NCBI GenBank assembly: GCA_046533895.1 | Contig: JAWDOK010000032.1 | Location: forward strand, 1 to 8,298 | Length of the DNA stretch: 8,298 nucleotides | Direction: 5' to 3' | Origin: Acidianus hospitalis | GTDB taxonomy: Archaea > Thermoproteota > Thermoprotei_A > Sulfolobales > Sulfolobaceae | In this document: one piece after another, positions 1 to 6,322 of the stretch | Position numbering within the stretch: position 1 is the first letter of the stretch | Layout of the letters: the number at the start of each line of letters is the position of its first letter | Program-made: the position numbers and the translations under genes | Notes under the pieces: model-generated | Seen by the model: only the letters and a program-made list of their open reading frames with translations | The model's database searches: none | Told to the model about the DNA's origin: nothing

Positions 1-14
1 GGAAAAAGGTTCAT
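1..14 (-). CDS. possible start of the next gene downstream of the formate dehydrogenase-like gene (partial)
   Basis: On the minus strand an ATG lies 1 nt after the TAA of the oxidoreductase gene (TAAGATG) and opens a frame reading M-N-L-F before the window ends. The tight spacing would fit a co-transcribed gene. In archaea and some bacteria such genes are often followed by fdhD or a DUF1641 gene, but four codons cannot identify anything. No clear Shine-Dalgarno sequence precedes it. Confidence 0.2.
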
Positions 15-15
15 C

Positions 16-1965
16 TTATTTCATAATACTAACTACAGTGTACTTAAATTTGGGGGTCTTAGCTTCTTCGTCCATCTCGTTACATACAACATAATTTATT
101 TCAGCATTATGCATATAAGCAAATACTGTTCCTTTCATTATTTCATTTGATAGCTTAACTCTAGCCTTTGCAGAACCGCATTCTGAAGATATTTCCACTT
201 CATCTCCTTCCTTTATTCCCAGACTAGTAGCATCTTCTGGATTAATAAAAATCTCTAACGGAATTTCTGGAAATCCAGACCTAACTATTAGTTCGTCAGT
301 ATTATAGTGAGTAACTTCCCTTCCAGTGATTAGAATCATACCTTTAGAAAGCTTTGGTTGCTCAACTGGGTGGAAGTGAGCTTTGCCATCTTCGGTTAGG
401 AATTTTTCTCTATAAAGTACTTCATCGTTTTGCGGATATCTTGATGGCAATGAATAATCAGTTATTTCTCCAAAGTTGAGATTAGAGTATGACGATACTT
501 CCTTTAGCTCATTAAATACTTCCTTAGGATCTGACGAGAAATTGAAACCGAATTTCCTTGCTATATCTGCTATTATTTCTAGCTCAGGTTTAGCTTCCCC
601 TAGAGGATCAATAGCCTTGAATCTCCACTTTACTAATCTGTCCAAACTTGTCACAGAGCCTTCCTTTTCAGCCCACATTGCTGCAGGCAATATATAATGA
701 GCAAACTTGGCAGATTCAGTCATAAAGGAGTCGATAACGACTAACAAGTCTAGAGATGATAAGAACTTTTCAACTACTTTTCTATTAGGAAAACTCTTAG
801 CAGGATTAAAGTTCATTAAAAATACCGCCTTTAAATTAGAGCCATACAGAGCTTCAGTAACCGTTTTACCCTGCTGAATAGGCGGTTTAAATCCCCAAAC
901 TTCCTTTAATTGTAAAGCATGTAACTCATCCATTTTACCATTAGGGAAGACGTTAGGCTTTATTAAATCTCCAGAACCTTGAACGTTAGCCTGGCCACGA
1001 TATACTATTACACCTCCTCCTTCTATTCCAATGTTTCCAGTTAGCAACGCTAAATTAACTAAAGCTCTCACTCCGTTAACTCCTGAAGACTGAGTTAATC
1101 CTAAGCCCCAAGAGAAAATAACAGGCTTCTGTGAAATTAACTTAGCGAATTCAATTATTTTTTCTTTAGGAATTCCAGTTATTTTCTCTGCATCATCAAC
1201 GGAATATTTACTTATAACTCTCTTATAGTCTTCAAAGCCTTCCGTCCTTTGCTCAATAAAATTCTCATCAATTAATCCATTAGAAATTAAATAATTTGCA
1301 ACAGCATTAAATAAGTATATATCAGTAGAAGGAGAAATTTGTAAATAAAGATCTGCAATTTTAGCAATTCCTGTTAATTTAGGATCTATAACTATTAGTT
1401 TACCTCCTTTTCTTTTAAGCTCCACAATATATTGAGATATTACCGGATGGCTTTCCGTTGTTGATTCTCCTGCTATTACCAAAGCCTTAGCTTTAGGGAT
1501 TTGAACAACCGAAGTCGAGGAGGCTCCTACTCCTAACATTTCCTTTAATGCTATTGCTGAAGGATCATGACATACTCTAGCACAAGAATCTACGTTATTA
1601 GTTCCCAATGCCCTTGCAAGTTTCATGAAAGAGTAAACTTCTTCCAAAGTGTTCTGACAGCCTCCGTAAAAGCCTACAGAGAATGGCCCGTATTCTTTAA
1701 TTATCTTGTTTAATTTGAAATAAATCTCATCGATTGCCTCTTTCCATGAAATTCTTACGAATTTCTCACCTTCTTTCTTTAAAGGATATAAAACTCTATC
1801 TTCTGCATAAAGAGATTTAAAAGCAATACTGCCTTTACCGCATAAATGGCCTTTACTAACTACATGAGTTCTATCAGGCAAAACCCTTACTATCTTACCT
1901 TCTTCAACTTCTAGATCTATACCACAACCTACTCCGCAAAAAGGACAAATGCTCTTAATCATCAT
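16..1965 (-). CDS. fdhF: formate dehydrogenase alpha subunit-like molybdopterin oxidoreductase
   Basis: A 649-aa member of the DMSO reductase/FdhF superfamily, predicted to bind bis-PGD Mo or W and one [4Fe-4S] cluster and most likely to oxidise formate to CO2. Seen in the sequence: C7-x2-C10-x3-C14 and C42 (Fe-S domain), then NNVDSCARVCH, where C132 takes the place of the catalytic Sec140 of E. coli FdhH and is followed by H133. An RGQANVQG block around R323 aligns with the region of FdhH Arg333. The C-terminal dinucleotide-binding domain begins near residue 543 with ITGREVTHYNTDEL. There is no N-terminal [2Fe-2S] or ferredoxin extension, signal peptide or twin-arginine motif, so the enzyme is probably cytoplasmic and needs a separate electron partner, not seen here. 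The first of two adjacent ATGs was used; a TATA-like box lies 21-30 nt upstream. Class is secure; formate as substrate is inferred, since related families (assimilatory nitrate reductase, other FdhF paralogues) share these motifs. Confidence 0.88.
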   Translation of the reverse strand: MMIKSICPFCGVGCGIDLEVEEGKIVRVLPDRTHVVSKGHLCGKGSIAFKSLYAEDRVLYPLKKEGEKFVRISWKEAIDEIYFKLNKIIKEYGPFSVGFYGGCQNTLEEVYSFMKLARALGTNNVDSCARVCHDPSAIALKEMLGVGASSTSVVQIPKAKALVIAGESTTESHPVISQYIVELKRKGGKLIVIDPKLTGIAKIADLYLQISPSTDIYLFNAVANYLISNGLIDENFIEQRTEGFEDYKRVISKYSVDDAEKITGIPKEKIIEFAKLISQKPVIFSWGLGLTQSSGVNGVRALVNLALLTGNIGIEGGGVIVYRGQANVQGSGDLIKPNVFPNGKMDELHALQLKEVWGFKPPIQQGKTVTEALYGSNLKAVFLMNFNPAKSFPNRKVVEKFLSSLDLLVVIDSFMTESAKFAHYILPAAMWAEKEGSVTSLDRLVKWRFKAIDPLGEAKPELEIIADIARKFGFNFSSDPKEVFNELKEVSSYSNLNFGEITDYSLPSRYPQNDEVLYREKFLTEDGKAHFHPVEQPKLSKGMILITGREVTHYNTDELIVRSGFPEIPLEIFINPEDATSLGIKEGDEVEISSECGSAKARVKLSNEIMKGTVFAYMHNAEINYVVCNEMDEEAKTPKFKYTVVSIMK

Positions 1966-1985
1966 AATAGATTATTTGTTTTTAG

Positions 1986-1995
1986 AAATTTTAAG
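1986..1995 (-). promoter_or_regulatory. TATA-like box for the formate dehydrogenase-like gene
   Basis: CTTAAAATTT on the minus strand, 21-30 nt upstream of the ATG at 1965. This spacing matches leaderless transcription in Sulfolobales, with the transcription start at or next to the A of ATG. It lies in the 93-bp spacer after the MNT gene stop, so the oxidoreductase gene can be transcribed independently of the HEPN/MNT cluster. No strong terminator separates them, so read-through is possible. Confidence 0.5.
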
Positions 1996-2058
1996 AGTAA
2001 TATTTCTAATTAAACATATTTCTTTTTAAACTTTATTTTATATTAGATCGTTCGTGTA

Positions 2059-2412
2059 CTAAATTTCCTTATATACATCTATGAATTTCTTATACCAATT
2101 CTCGTAAGTTCTCCTAGTAACTACGTGAAACTCAAATAAAGAGTAATGCTGTATTTTATCTCTAATATAATTTACAAGTTCAGCGTATTTATGAGGATTA
2201 TCACCATATTTTTCAGAAATTATAAGAATATCAATATCACTATCGGGCCTAAAATTTCCCCTAATAAAACTACCAAATAAGATAACCTTAGCGCCAGGAT
2301 CCTTTTCTATAACAGCTTCTTTAATCTCCTTCAGATATTTCTCAATATTATGTAGGATTTCTTTCCTTTCTTCATACATCATTTTTAGGATTTCTGCATA
2401 GTCTTTAGACAA
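2059..2412 (-). CDS. MNT-domain nucleotidyltransferase (minimal, HEPN-associated)
   Basis: A small nucleotidyltransferase of the Pol-beta superfamily (PF01909 type). The signature G47-S48-x10-D59-x-D61 is complete, and FEFHVVT supplies a likely third acidic residue, E94, so it should be catalytically competent. In characterised MntA-HepT pairs such a protein is the antitoxin and adds AMP to the HEPN toxin; that role is inferred here from gene order. The coding region overlaps the end of the HEPN gene by 28 nt if the TTG at 2412 is the start. Two consecutive ATGs at 2382 and 2379, 2 nt past the HEPN stop, would give 107 or 106 aa and no overlap. The longer form is listed because its first residues (YAEILKMMYEER) look like part of the N-terminal helix. 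No clear Shine-Dalgarno sequence decides between them. Confidence 0.85.
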   Translation of the reverse strand: MSKDYAEILKMMYEERKEILHNIEKYLKEIKEAVIEKDPGAKVILFGSFIRGNFRPDSDIDILIISEKYGDNPHKYAELVNYIRDKIQHYSLFEFHVVTRRTYENWYKKFIDVYKEI

Positions 2413-2777
2413 TTTTCTATCATTTTACTAAATTCCTCTCCTATTCTTAAAGATTTTTCAGCATCATCCTTAGAAAAGGTTTGTGGCAAATATCTGCTAG
2501 AAATATATGAGAATTCTATAATAGAAATAAAATCCTTATTCTCCTCATAGAAATTACTTAAATTACAAGAGTTATCCAGAATATTTATTACATATTTAAA
2601 AAGTTCTGAAATCTTGTGAGTTTTAGGAAAATCTCCAGTAAGAGAATAGAGGAGAAATTTTAGATTAAGTTGAATACTCTGCTCAACATTAAACAAGACT
2701 AGATTATAAAAACCTCTCTCCATCGAGAACTTGGCTTGCTCAAGAAATTGTCTAGCGTTATCTCTCAGAAAGCTCAT
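2385..2777 (-). CDS. HEPN-domain protein
   Basis: A 130-aa all-helical HEPN protein resembling the PF05168 branch. Visible are the first helix pair (LEQAKFSMERGFYNLVLFNVEQSIQLNLKFLL, about residues 12-43, given here only as landmarks L12, E32-Q33, L43), the PKTHKISELF loop (51-60) and YISSRYLP (91-98), followed by the closing DDAEKSL helix. HEPN proteins paired with MNT proteins act as RNase toxins or as regulatory partners. The RNase motif R-x4-6-H of active HEPN toxins is absent: the only His is H54 and no Arg stands at the required distance. It may therefore be a non-toxic or diverged partner. Its ATG shares one base with the TAA of the upstream metal-binding gene (TAATG), which implies translational coupling, and its own end abuts or overlaps the nucleotidyltransferase gene. 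Confidence 0.82.
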   Translation of the reverse strand: MSFLRDNARQFLEQAKFSMERGFYNLVLFNVEQSIQLNLKFLLYSLTGDFPKTHKISELFKYVINILDNSCNLSNFYEENKDFISIIEFSYISSRYLPQTFSKDDAEKSLRIGEEFSKMIENCLKTMQKS

Positions 2778-3370
2778 TATCCCTTTCTCTCATAAAGGCT
2801 TATAATCTTTTCTAGGAGTTCTGTTGGTGTCGGTTCTCTACCTTTTTCCTTTCTCAGATCCTCCATGATCTTATTCATAAATTCTTTTACTTTTTTTCCG
2901 GCAATACAAAATTCTGGAACCCTAAAGTCAGGGACACCGTTACCGTCATAGCTTTTTAACAAGTCTTCCTGCTCGTCTTCTGTAGCAAAAGGATAAGATA
3001 AACATGCGTAAGGTTTAAAAGAATTTATAGTACAAATCCAGCCCTTCTGAAACTGACAGGGTCTTGGTAACAAATAAAAACCGTTCTTCTTTTCTAAACG
3101 CAAGTTCTTTATATTCTTCTTCATTTCCTTAAAATCGTAATCATAAACTGGAACTGGATAACCTGCTTTACAACATTTTCCACCACAAGTCTCGCACTCC
3201 TTTCCCAAATCTATTACGTTGTTCATAGCAAATTGGTAAATTATTGAATAAATAGCAAACTTAGCTATAGGTACGTTGTATTGACTAAGAAAGTTCACAA
3301 TTTTTCTTAAACTTTCAATGTCAGCCCTTAAGGCCCTCTTTGTAAGAATATTTACTTCATCAGCGTTCAT
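2777..3370 (-). CDS. YkgJ-type CxxCxxxCC metal-cluster-binding protein
   Basis: A 197-aa protein with eight cysteines in the pattern of the YkgJ/CxxCxxxCC family (PF03692), thought to bind zinc or an iron-sulfur cluster. The cysteines are C59, C62, C66 and C67 (CETCGGKCC), then C105, C113, C123 (KPYACLSYPF, the family's typical Pro-Tyr-x-C-x-x-Tyr-Pro-Phe block) and C155. Residues 1-55 form a predicted helical extension before the cluster domain, and the last 40 residues are charged and helical. No membrane segment or signal is visible. Biochemical function is unknown for most of the family. The ATG at 3370 is the only reasonable start because a TGA lies three codons upstream in frame. It begins 17 nt after the stop of the 183-aa gene and its stop touches the HEPN start, placing it inside the same transcription unit. 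Confidence 0.82.
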   Translation of the reverse strand: MNADEVNILTKRALRADIESLRKIVNFLSQYNVPIAKFAIYSIIYQFAMNNVIDLGKECETCGGKCCKAGYPVPVYDYDFKEMKKNIKNLRLEKKNGFYLLPRPCQFQKGWICTINSFKPYACLSYPFATEDEQEDLLKSYDGNGVPDFRVPEFCIAGKKVKEFMNKIMEDLRKEKGREPTPTELLEKIISLYERKG

Positions 3371-3387
3371 ACTTACTCATTTTTATA

Positions 3388-3939
3388 TTAAAATAAATTA
3401 TTATCTTCAAAACCTTCTTTGAAAACTTCAAGAGGAGGATATAAAGGATAATCTGTAAAAACCTCTTTACTGATTTGTATGGTCTCTGGTAGTCTGTAGA
3501 CCTTGAGAGAGTAAATTGCTCCTTCTTTGTCTTCGCCTATAGAATTACCCCTCTTGAGAATATCAATTATTTCCTTACCTTGTTGTGGAGAAACTTCTAT
3601 TTTTAATTTATCCATCATATATTCTATCGTATATGCCAACTGTGAATACAAATATTCATAAGCCTCTACCTTTACTGCAGGAATAATAACTTGTTTTTCC
3701 TTATCGTCTTTTAAATAGAGAAGTAAGTAATTATCGTGAAGTCTCTTTACGTACTTAAATGGTAAATAGAATGGTATATTCCTTACTCTGCTTACAACTC
3801 CTTTATTTTTCTTATATAATCCTATATATCTATAGAATCCCTCCTTATAATAGAGGAAGATGAATGATATATCATCTTTAGAAAAGTATGTTACATAGTC
3901 CGCCTCAGGAATTCCATTCTCTGCAAGTATTAGTATCAT
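3388..3939 (-). CDS. hypothetical protein, first gene of the YkgJ-HEPN-MNT cluster
   Basis: A 183-aa protein that I do not recognise. It is soluble-looking with no Cys, no signal peptide and no membrane span. The first 95 residues appear beta-rich and aromatic (many Tyr and Phe, e.g. FIFLYYKEGFYRYIGLYKK at 27-45), followed by a helix at about 95-130 and a mixed C-terminal part rich in Tyr and Pro. Codon use and composition match the neighbouring genes. It ends 17 nt before the YkgJ-like gene, so the four genes probably share a transcript starting just upstream of 3939. Whether it works with the HEPN/MNT pair cannot be told from the sequence. Confidence 0.7.
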   Translation of the reverse strand: MILILAENGIPEADYVTYFSKDDISFIFLYYKEGFYRYIGLYKKNKGVVSRVRNIPFYLPFKYVKRLHDNYLLLYLKDDKEKQVIIPAVKVEAYEYLYSQLAYTIEYMMDKLKIEVSPQQGKEIIDILKRGNSIGEDKEGAIYSLKVYRLPETIQISKEVFTDYPLYPPLEVFKEGFEDNNLF

Positions 3940-3959
3940 AAAAATTAGTATGGATAAAA

Positions 3960-3969
3960 CTTAATATCT
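3960..3969 (-). promoter_or_regulatory. possible TATA-like box for the four-gene cluster
   Basis: AGATATTAAG on the minus strand, 21-30 nt upstream of the ATG at 3939, which fits a leaderless transcript. A second A/T-rich stretch nearer the gene (AAGTTTTATCC, 3952-3962) is too close to serve. The box overlaps one arm of the inverted repeat at 3966-3984. Confidence 0.35.
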
Positions 3970-3984
3970 TTTCAGTAAAAAGAT
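3966..3984. repeat. short perfect inverted repeat (7-bp arms, 5-nt loop)
   Basis: ATCTTTT at 3966-3972 and AAAAGAT at 3978-3984 are perfect reverse complements around CAGTA. The repeat sits just after the stop of the 37-codon ORF and over the presumed promoter of the 183-aa gene. It could be an operator, or a weak stem with T-tract ending the small transcript. Arms of A/T bases this short also arise by chance in A+T-rich DNA. Confidence 0.3.
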
Positions 3985-3988
3985 TTCC

Positions 3989-4102
3989 TTAATCCATTAA
4001 AATTTCCCTATATAGAGTTGGTTGTCTTTCGGCAGTGAATCTATTAAATAATTTTGAAGCTAACTTTACTTCTACTTCTTCCTTTTCTAACTGCGTTTGC
4101 AT
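3989..4102 (-). CDS. small hypothetical protein, 37 aa
   Basis: An ATG-to-TAA frame of 37 codons on the minus strand, beginning MQTQLEKEEVEVKLAS and ending YREILMD. The product is charged and mostly helical, with an acidic/lysine N-terminal half and a Phe/Arg/Pro-containing C-terminal half (NRFTAERQP). It has no Cys and no membrane segment. Support for being real: a TTTTTTAAC box lies 21-29 nt upstream of the ATG (leaderless spacing), the frame occupies most of the otherwise empty 199-bp gap, and the composition resembles local proteins. It is not recognised as a known family. It could be a small DNA-binding or regulatory protein, but nothing in the sequence proves that. Confidence 0.5.
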   Translation of the reverse strand: MQTQLEKEEVEVKLASKLFNRFTAERQPTLYREILMD

Positions 4103-4122
4103 AATTATATTGTAGAATCAGT

Positions 4123-4131
4123 GTTAAAAAA
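4123..4131 (-). promoter_or_regulatory. TATA-like box for the 37-codon ORF, also a T-tract after the 702-aa gene
   Basis: TTTTTTAAC on the minus strand, 21-29 nt upstream of the ATG at 4102. The same T6 run starts 8 nt past the TGA of the 702-aa gene; since Sulfolobales termination relies on T-tracts, it may serve as both terminator and promoter element. The two uses cannot be separated by eye. Confidence 0.4.
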
Positions 4132-4138
4132 GATTTTG

Positions 4139-6247
4139 TCAAAGTACTTCAAAATCCCTGCTTATGTGTCTTTCCCATAAATATTGGCTTACGAAGAACA
4201 CCTTTGAAACGTCAAAATCAAAGAATATTGCATCAGTATTAATTACTTGAACTATTGGTTTAGGTTCTATAGATAAGATAATGGGCTTTTCAATTTTTAT
4301 CCTGAAGGTTGTATGCTCTGGATGGTCTATTATTACTTCAGAATTTTCACCTTTTGGAGTTAATAGCAATTTTAAATTATATGTCACAACTGAAAATAGT
4401 TTCTCAACTGCAGTGTCTATTAAAAAGGCAAATTTACTATTCATAGTATTTATTCTAACTCTGACGAAACTTGAATTCAATACTGGAATATAAACTCTGC
4501 TATAAGGCGAAAATGAATTAATTAGATAAGCCTCAACGTTAGATAACCTAAGTACATGATTTGAACCCATTAAATTAGTTATTTCGTCACTTTCTACGTT
4601 TTTTCTTTTTCTATCGTCTTTTATTCTTGATGTTAAAAAGAGCAAGGAAGCTAGAAGAATATAATAAGCTTGCGTCATACTATTTGAGGATTCTAAAACT
4701 CTCTTAATTTCCTCATATAATTCGTCGCTGTCTGAGTAATACTTTATTATAGTTTCCAAATTTGTCGGAGGTAGACAGGATAATGAAGAAATCTCCTGTA
4801 AAATTAAATCCACTCTCTCCTTTATTTTTCCAGCATAACCTTTAAAAATATCATGAAACTTATCCTTAACTTCTGCTCCAGCGTAAAGCTTTATTAAAAG
4901 CGGAACTAGCATGTGAGGAATATTTCCGCTCATTATACCGTTATTTACCTCAAAATTATACTTCTTTGAAAGTTTTTCGATTACAGAATACTTTAACGTA
5001 AAAGAAGGTTTTCTAGGATTCTCTGAAAATCTACCAGAAGAGGCTGACAAGTAAAGTATTTTGCCTAGCCAATTAATAAATTTTCTAAACTCTCTTCTTA
5101 AGATTTTATCGTTAGCAGGAATTATTTTGAAATTAAAATCTCCCGAAAATGCCTTTCCTTCGTTTAATTCCATTTCCTTAATTCCGTTAACCGGAGTAAT
5201 TGTAGAAGAATAGAATTTATTCAGTATTCTCTCCAGAATTCTTTTCCTATTGAATGTCGGAGTTAAATCACTTATTTCTTCATCTCCCTTTTCTTCTCCA
5301 ATGTACTTAGGCAAAGAAGAGACCCAAGAATTATTCCTTAAAAATTTAGGTAACGTCACGCGTTGCTTTTTAGGCATTGGATAGATTACATTAGCAAAAG
5401 CGCCTTCTTTCTCGCTCTTATTAAGCCCATTTAAGCCTATAATTAAGATGGGTACATTGTAAAAGTGTATTGGAAAAGAAATAGACGTAAAGTAATCGTA
5501 ACCCTTTGTCTCTACTATCTTAGGGGTACTTAAGGAGAAGAAAGCGTAAAGTTTTCCTTCCTCTAACTTTAATGAAGAGATTTCTTTGGGCACATTAAGT
5601 GAATTAATCCTATTTTTGATCTTTCTACACGTAAAAATCGCTTTATTCCTTTCGCACTCATACATCTCAACTTCTCCTGCAACGTTAGCAAAGGAAGTTA
5701 TCTCAACCTTACTGAAATCATTAAAAATTGATGGTAAAGAATAGGAAAGAAGTTTCCTTTTACCTATCTTACCCCAAGAAAGGGTAAATTTAATCTTTCT
5801 ACATAAAGTAAATCTCAGATTTTGTAAATCTTCCGAGTTTACAATAGCTTTCCTAACTATCTCAGAGAGTTTAGATAATTCTACTTCCCTGGATGCTGAA
5901 TATATATCTATAGAGAAATCAAAGCTTCTACCTTCTTGGGCAATTAGCTCTTCCACCCAAGGTATTATAAATTCAACTTCTCTCCTTCTATATAGTTTAC
6001 CTAAGATGAAATCTGAGGAAGATATAGAAATTACCTTCTTATCCTTTTGGCTAAAAACTATTGCAAGATGAATTACGTTCGAAGTTACATCTCTAACTAG
6101 TAGTATGTATTTTCTTTCATCTTTCAGAGGATTAAATAGTTCTAGGTTAACTTCTACCGATAGAGGTTCGTTATGCCCTCTAAGTGAAGTGGGTAACGTT
6201 AAATTTATTATGTTACCATCTCCAGTAACGTTAGAAATCTTATACAT
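4139..6247 (-). CDS. hypothetical protein, 702 aa
   Basis: A large protein I do not recognise. Three regions can be described. Residues 1-310 look beta-rich and contain a C198-x8-C207 pair. Residues 310-380 are a charged connector (EEKGDEEISD around 318-327). Residues 380-550 are largely helical, then residues 570-702 return to beta structure and end FFVSQYLWERHISRDFEVL. There is no nucleotide-binding P-loop, no signal peptide and no convincing membrane span; a hydrophobic run at about 527-540 is short and probably a buried helix. The ATG at 6247 has a TATA-like box 22-30 nt upstream, so the start is well supported. It shares a 75-bp divergent promoter region with the 384-aa gene, suggesting coordinated expression. 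Codon use is like the neighbours. Likely a lineage-restricted cytoplasmic protein of unknown role. Confidence 0.75.
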   Translation of the reverse strand: MYKISNVTGDGNIINLTLPTSLRGHNEPLSVEVNLELFNPLKDERKYILLVRDVTSNVIHLAIVFSQKDKKVISISSSDFILGKLYRRREVEFIIPWVEELIAQEGRSFDFSIDIYSASREVELSKLSEIVRKAIVNSEDLQNLRFTLCRKIKFTLSWGKIGKRKLLSYSLPSIFNDFSKVEITSFANVAGEVEMYECERNKAIFTCRKIKNRINSLNVPKEISSLKLEEGKLYAFFSLSTPKIVETKGYDYFTSISFPIHFYNVPILIIGLNGLNKSEKEGAFANVIYPMPKKQRVTLPKFLRNNSWVSSLPKYIGEEKGDEEISDLTPTFNRKRILERILNKFYSSTITPVNGIKEMELNEGKAFSGDFNFKIIPANDKILRREFRKFINWLGKILYLSASSGRFSENPRKPSFTLKYSVIEKLSKKYNFEVNNGIMSGNIPHMLVPLLIKLYAGAEVKDKFHDIFKGYAGKIKERVDLILQEISSLSCLPPTNLETIIKYYSDSDELYEEIKRVLESSNSMTQAYYILLASLLFLTSRIKDDRKRKNVESDEITNLMGSNHVLRLSNVEAYLINSFSPYSRVYIPVLNSSFVRVRINTMNSKFAFLIDTAVEKLFSVVTYNLKLLLTPKGENSEVIIDHPEHTTFRIKIEKPIILSIEPKPIVQVINTDAIFFDFDVSKVFFVSQYLWERHISRDFEVL

Positions 6248-6268
6248 TAAATAAATCTAGTAGATGGG

Positions 6269-6277
6269 AATAAATAA
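6269..6277 (-). promoter_or_regulatory. TATA-like box for the 702-aa gene
   Basis: TTATTTATT on the minus strand, 22-30 nt upstream of the ATG at 6247. It is the near mirror image of the box serving the divergent 384-aa gene, and the spacing implies a leaderless transcript. Confidence 0.5.
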
Positions 6278-6292
6278 CCTTGTTGAAGATTG

Positions 6293-6300
6293 TTTATTTA
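6293..6300 (+). promoter_or_regulatory. TATA-like box for the 384-aa gene
   Basis: TTTATTTA, 23-30 nt upstream of the ATG at 6323, giving leaderless spacing. Together with the minus-strand box at 6269-6277 it makes a compact divergent promoter with only 15 bp between the boxes. Confidence 0.5.
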
Positions 6301-6322
6301 TTCTATGTTCGATATTATCTAG

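Noticed and set aside
476..697. 73-codon plus-strand open frame
   Set aside because: It lies wholly antisense within the well-supported formate dehydrogenase-like gene and shows no domain or start signal.
3371..3380. ATG at 3380 as an earlier start for the YkgJ-like gene
   Set aside because: It is out of frame with the gene and ends at TGA after six codons.
3381..3392. TATA-like run TTAATATAAAAA as promoter of the YkgJ-like gene
   Set aside because: It ends only 11 nt before the start codon, so initiation would fall inside the coding region; the 17-nt gap fits an operon better.
4281..4493. 70-codon plus-strand open frame
   Set aside because: It is antisense to the 702-aa gene; the composition is an artefact of the opposite strand and no promoter precedes it.
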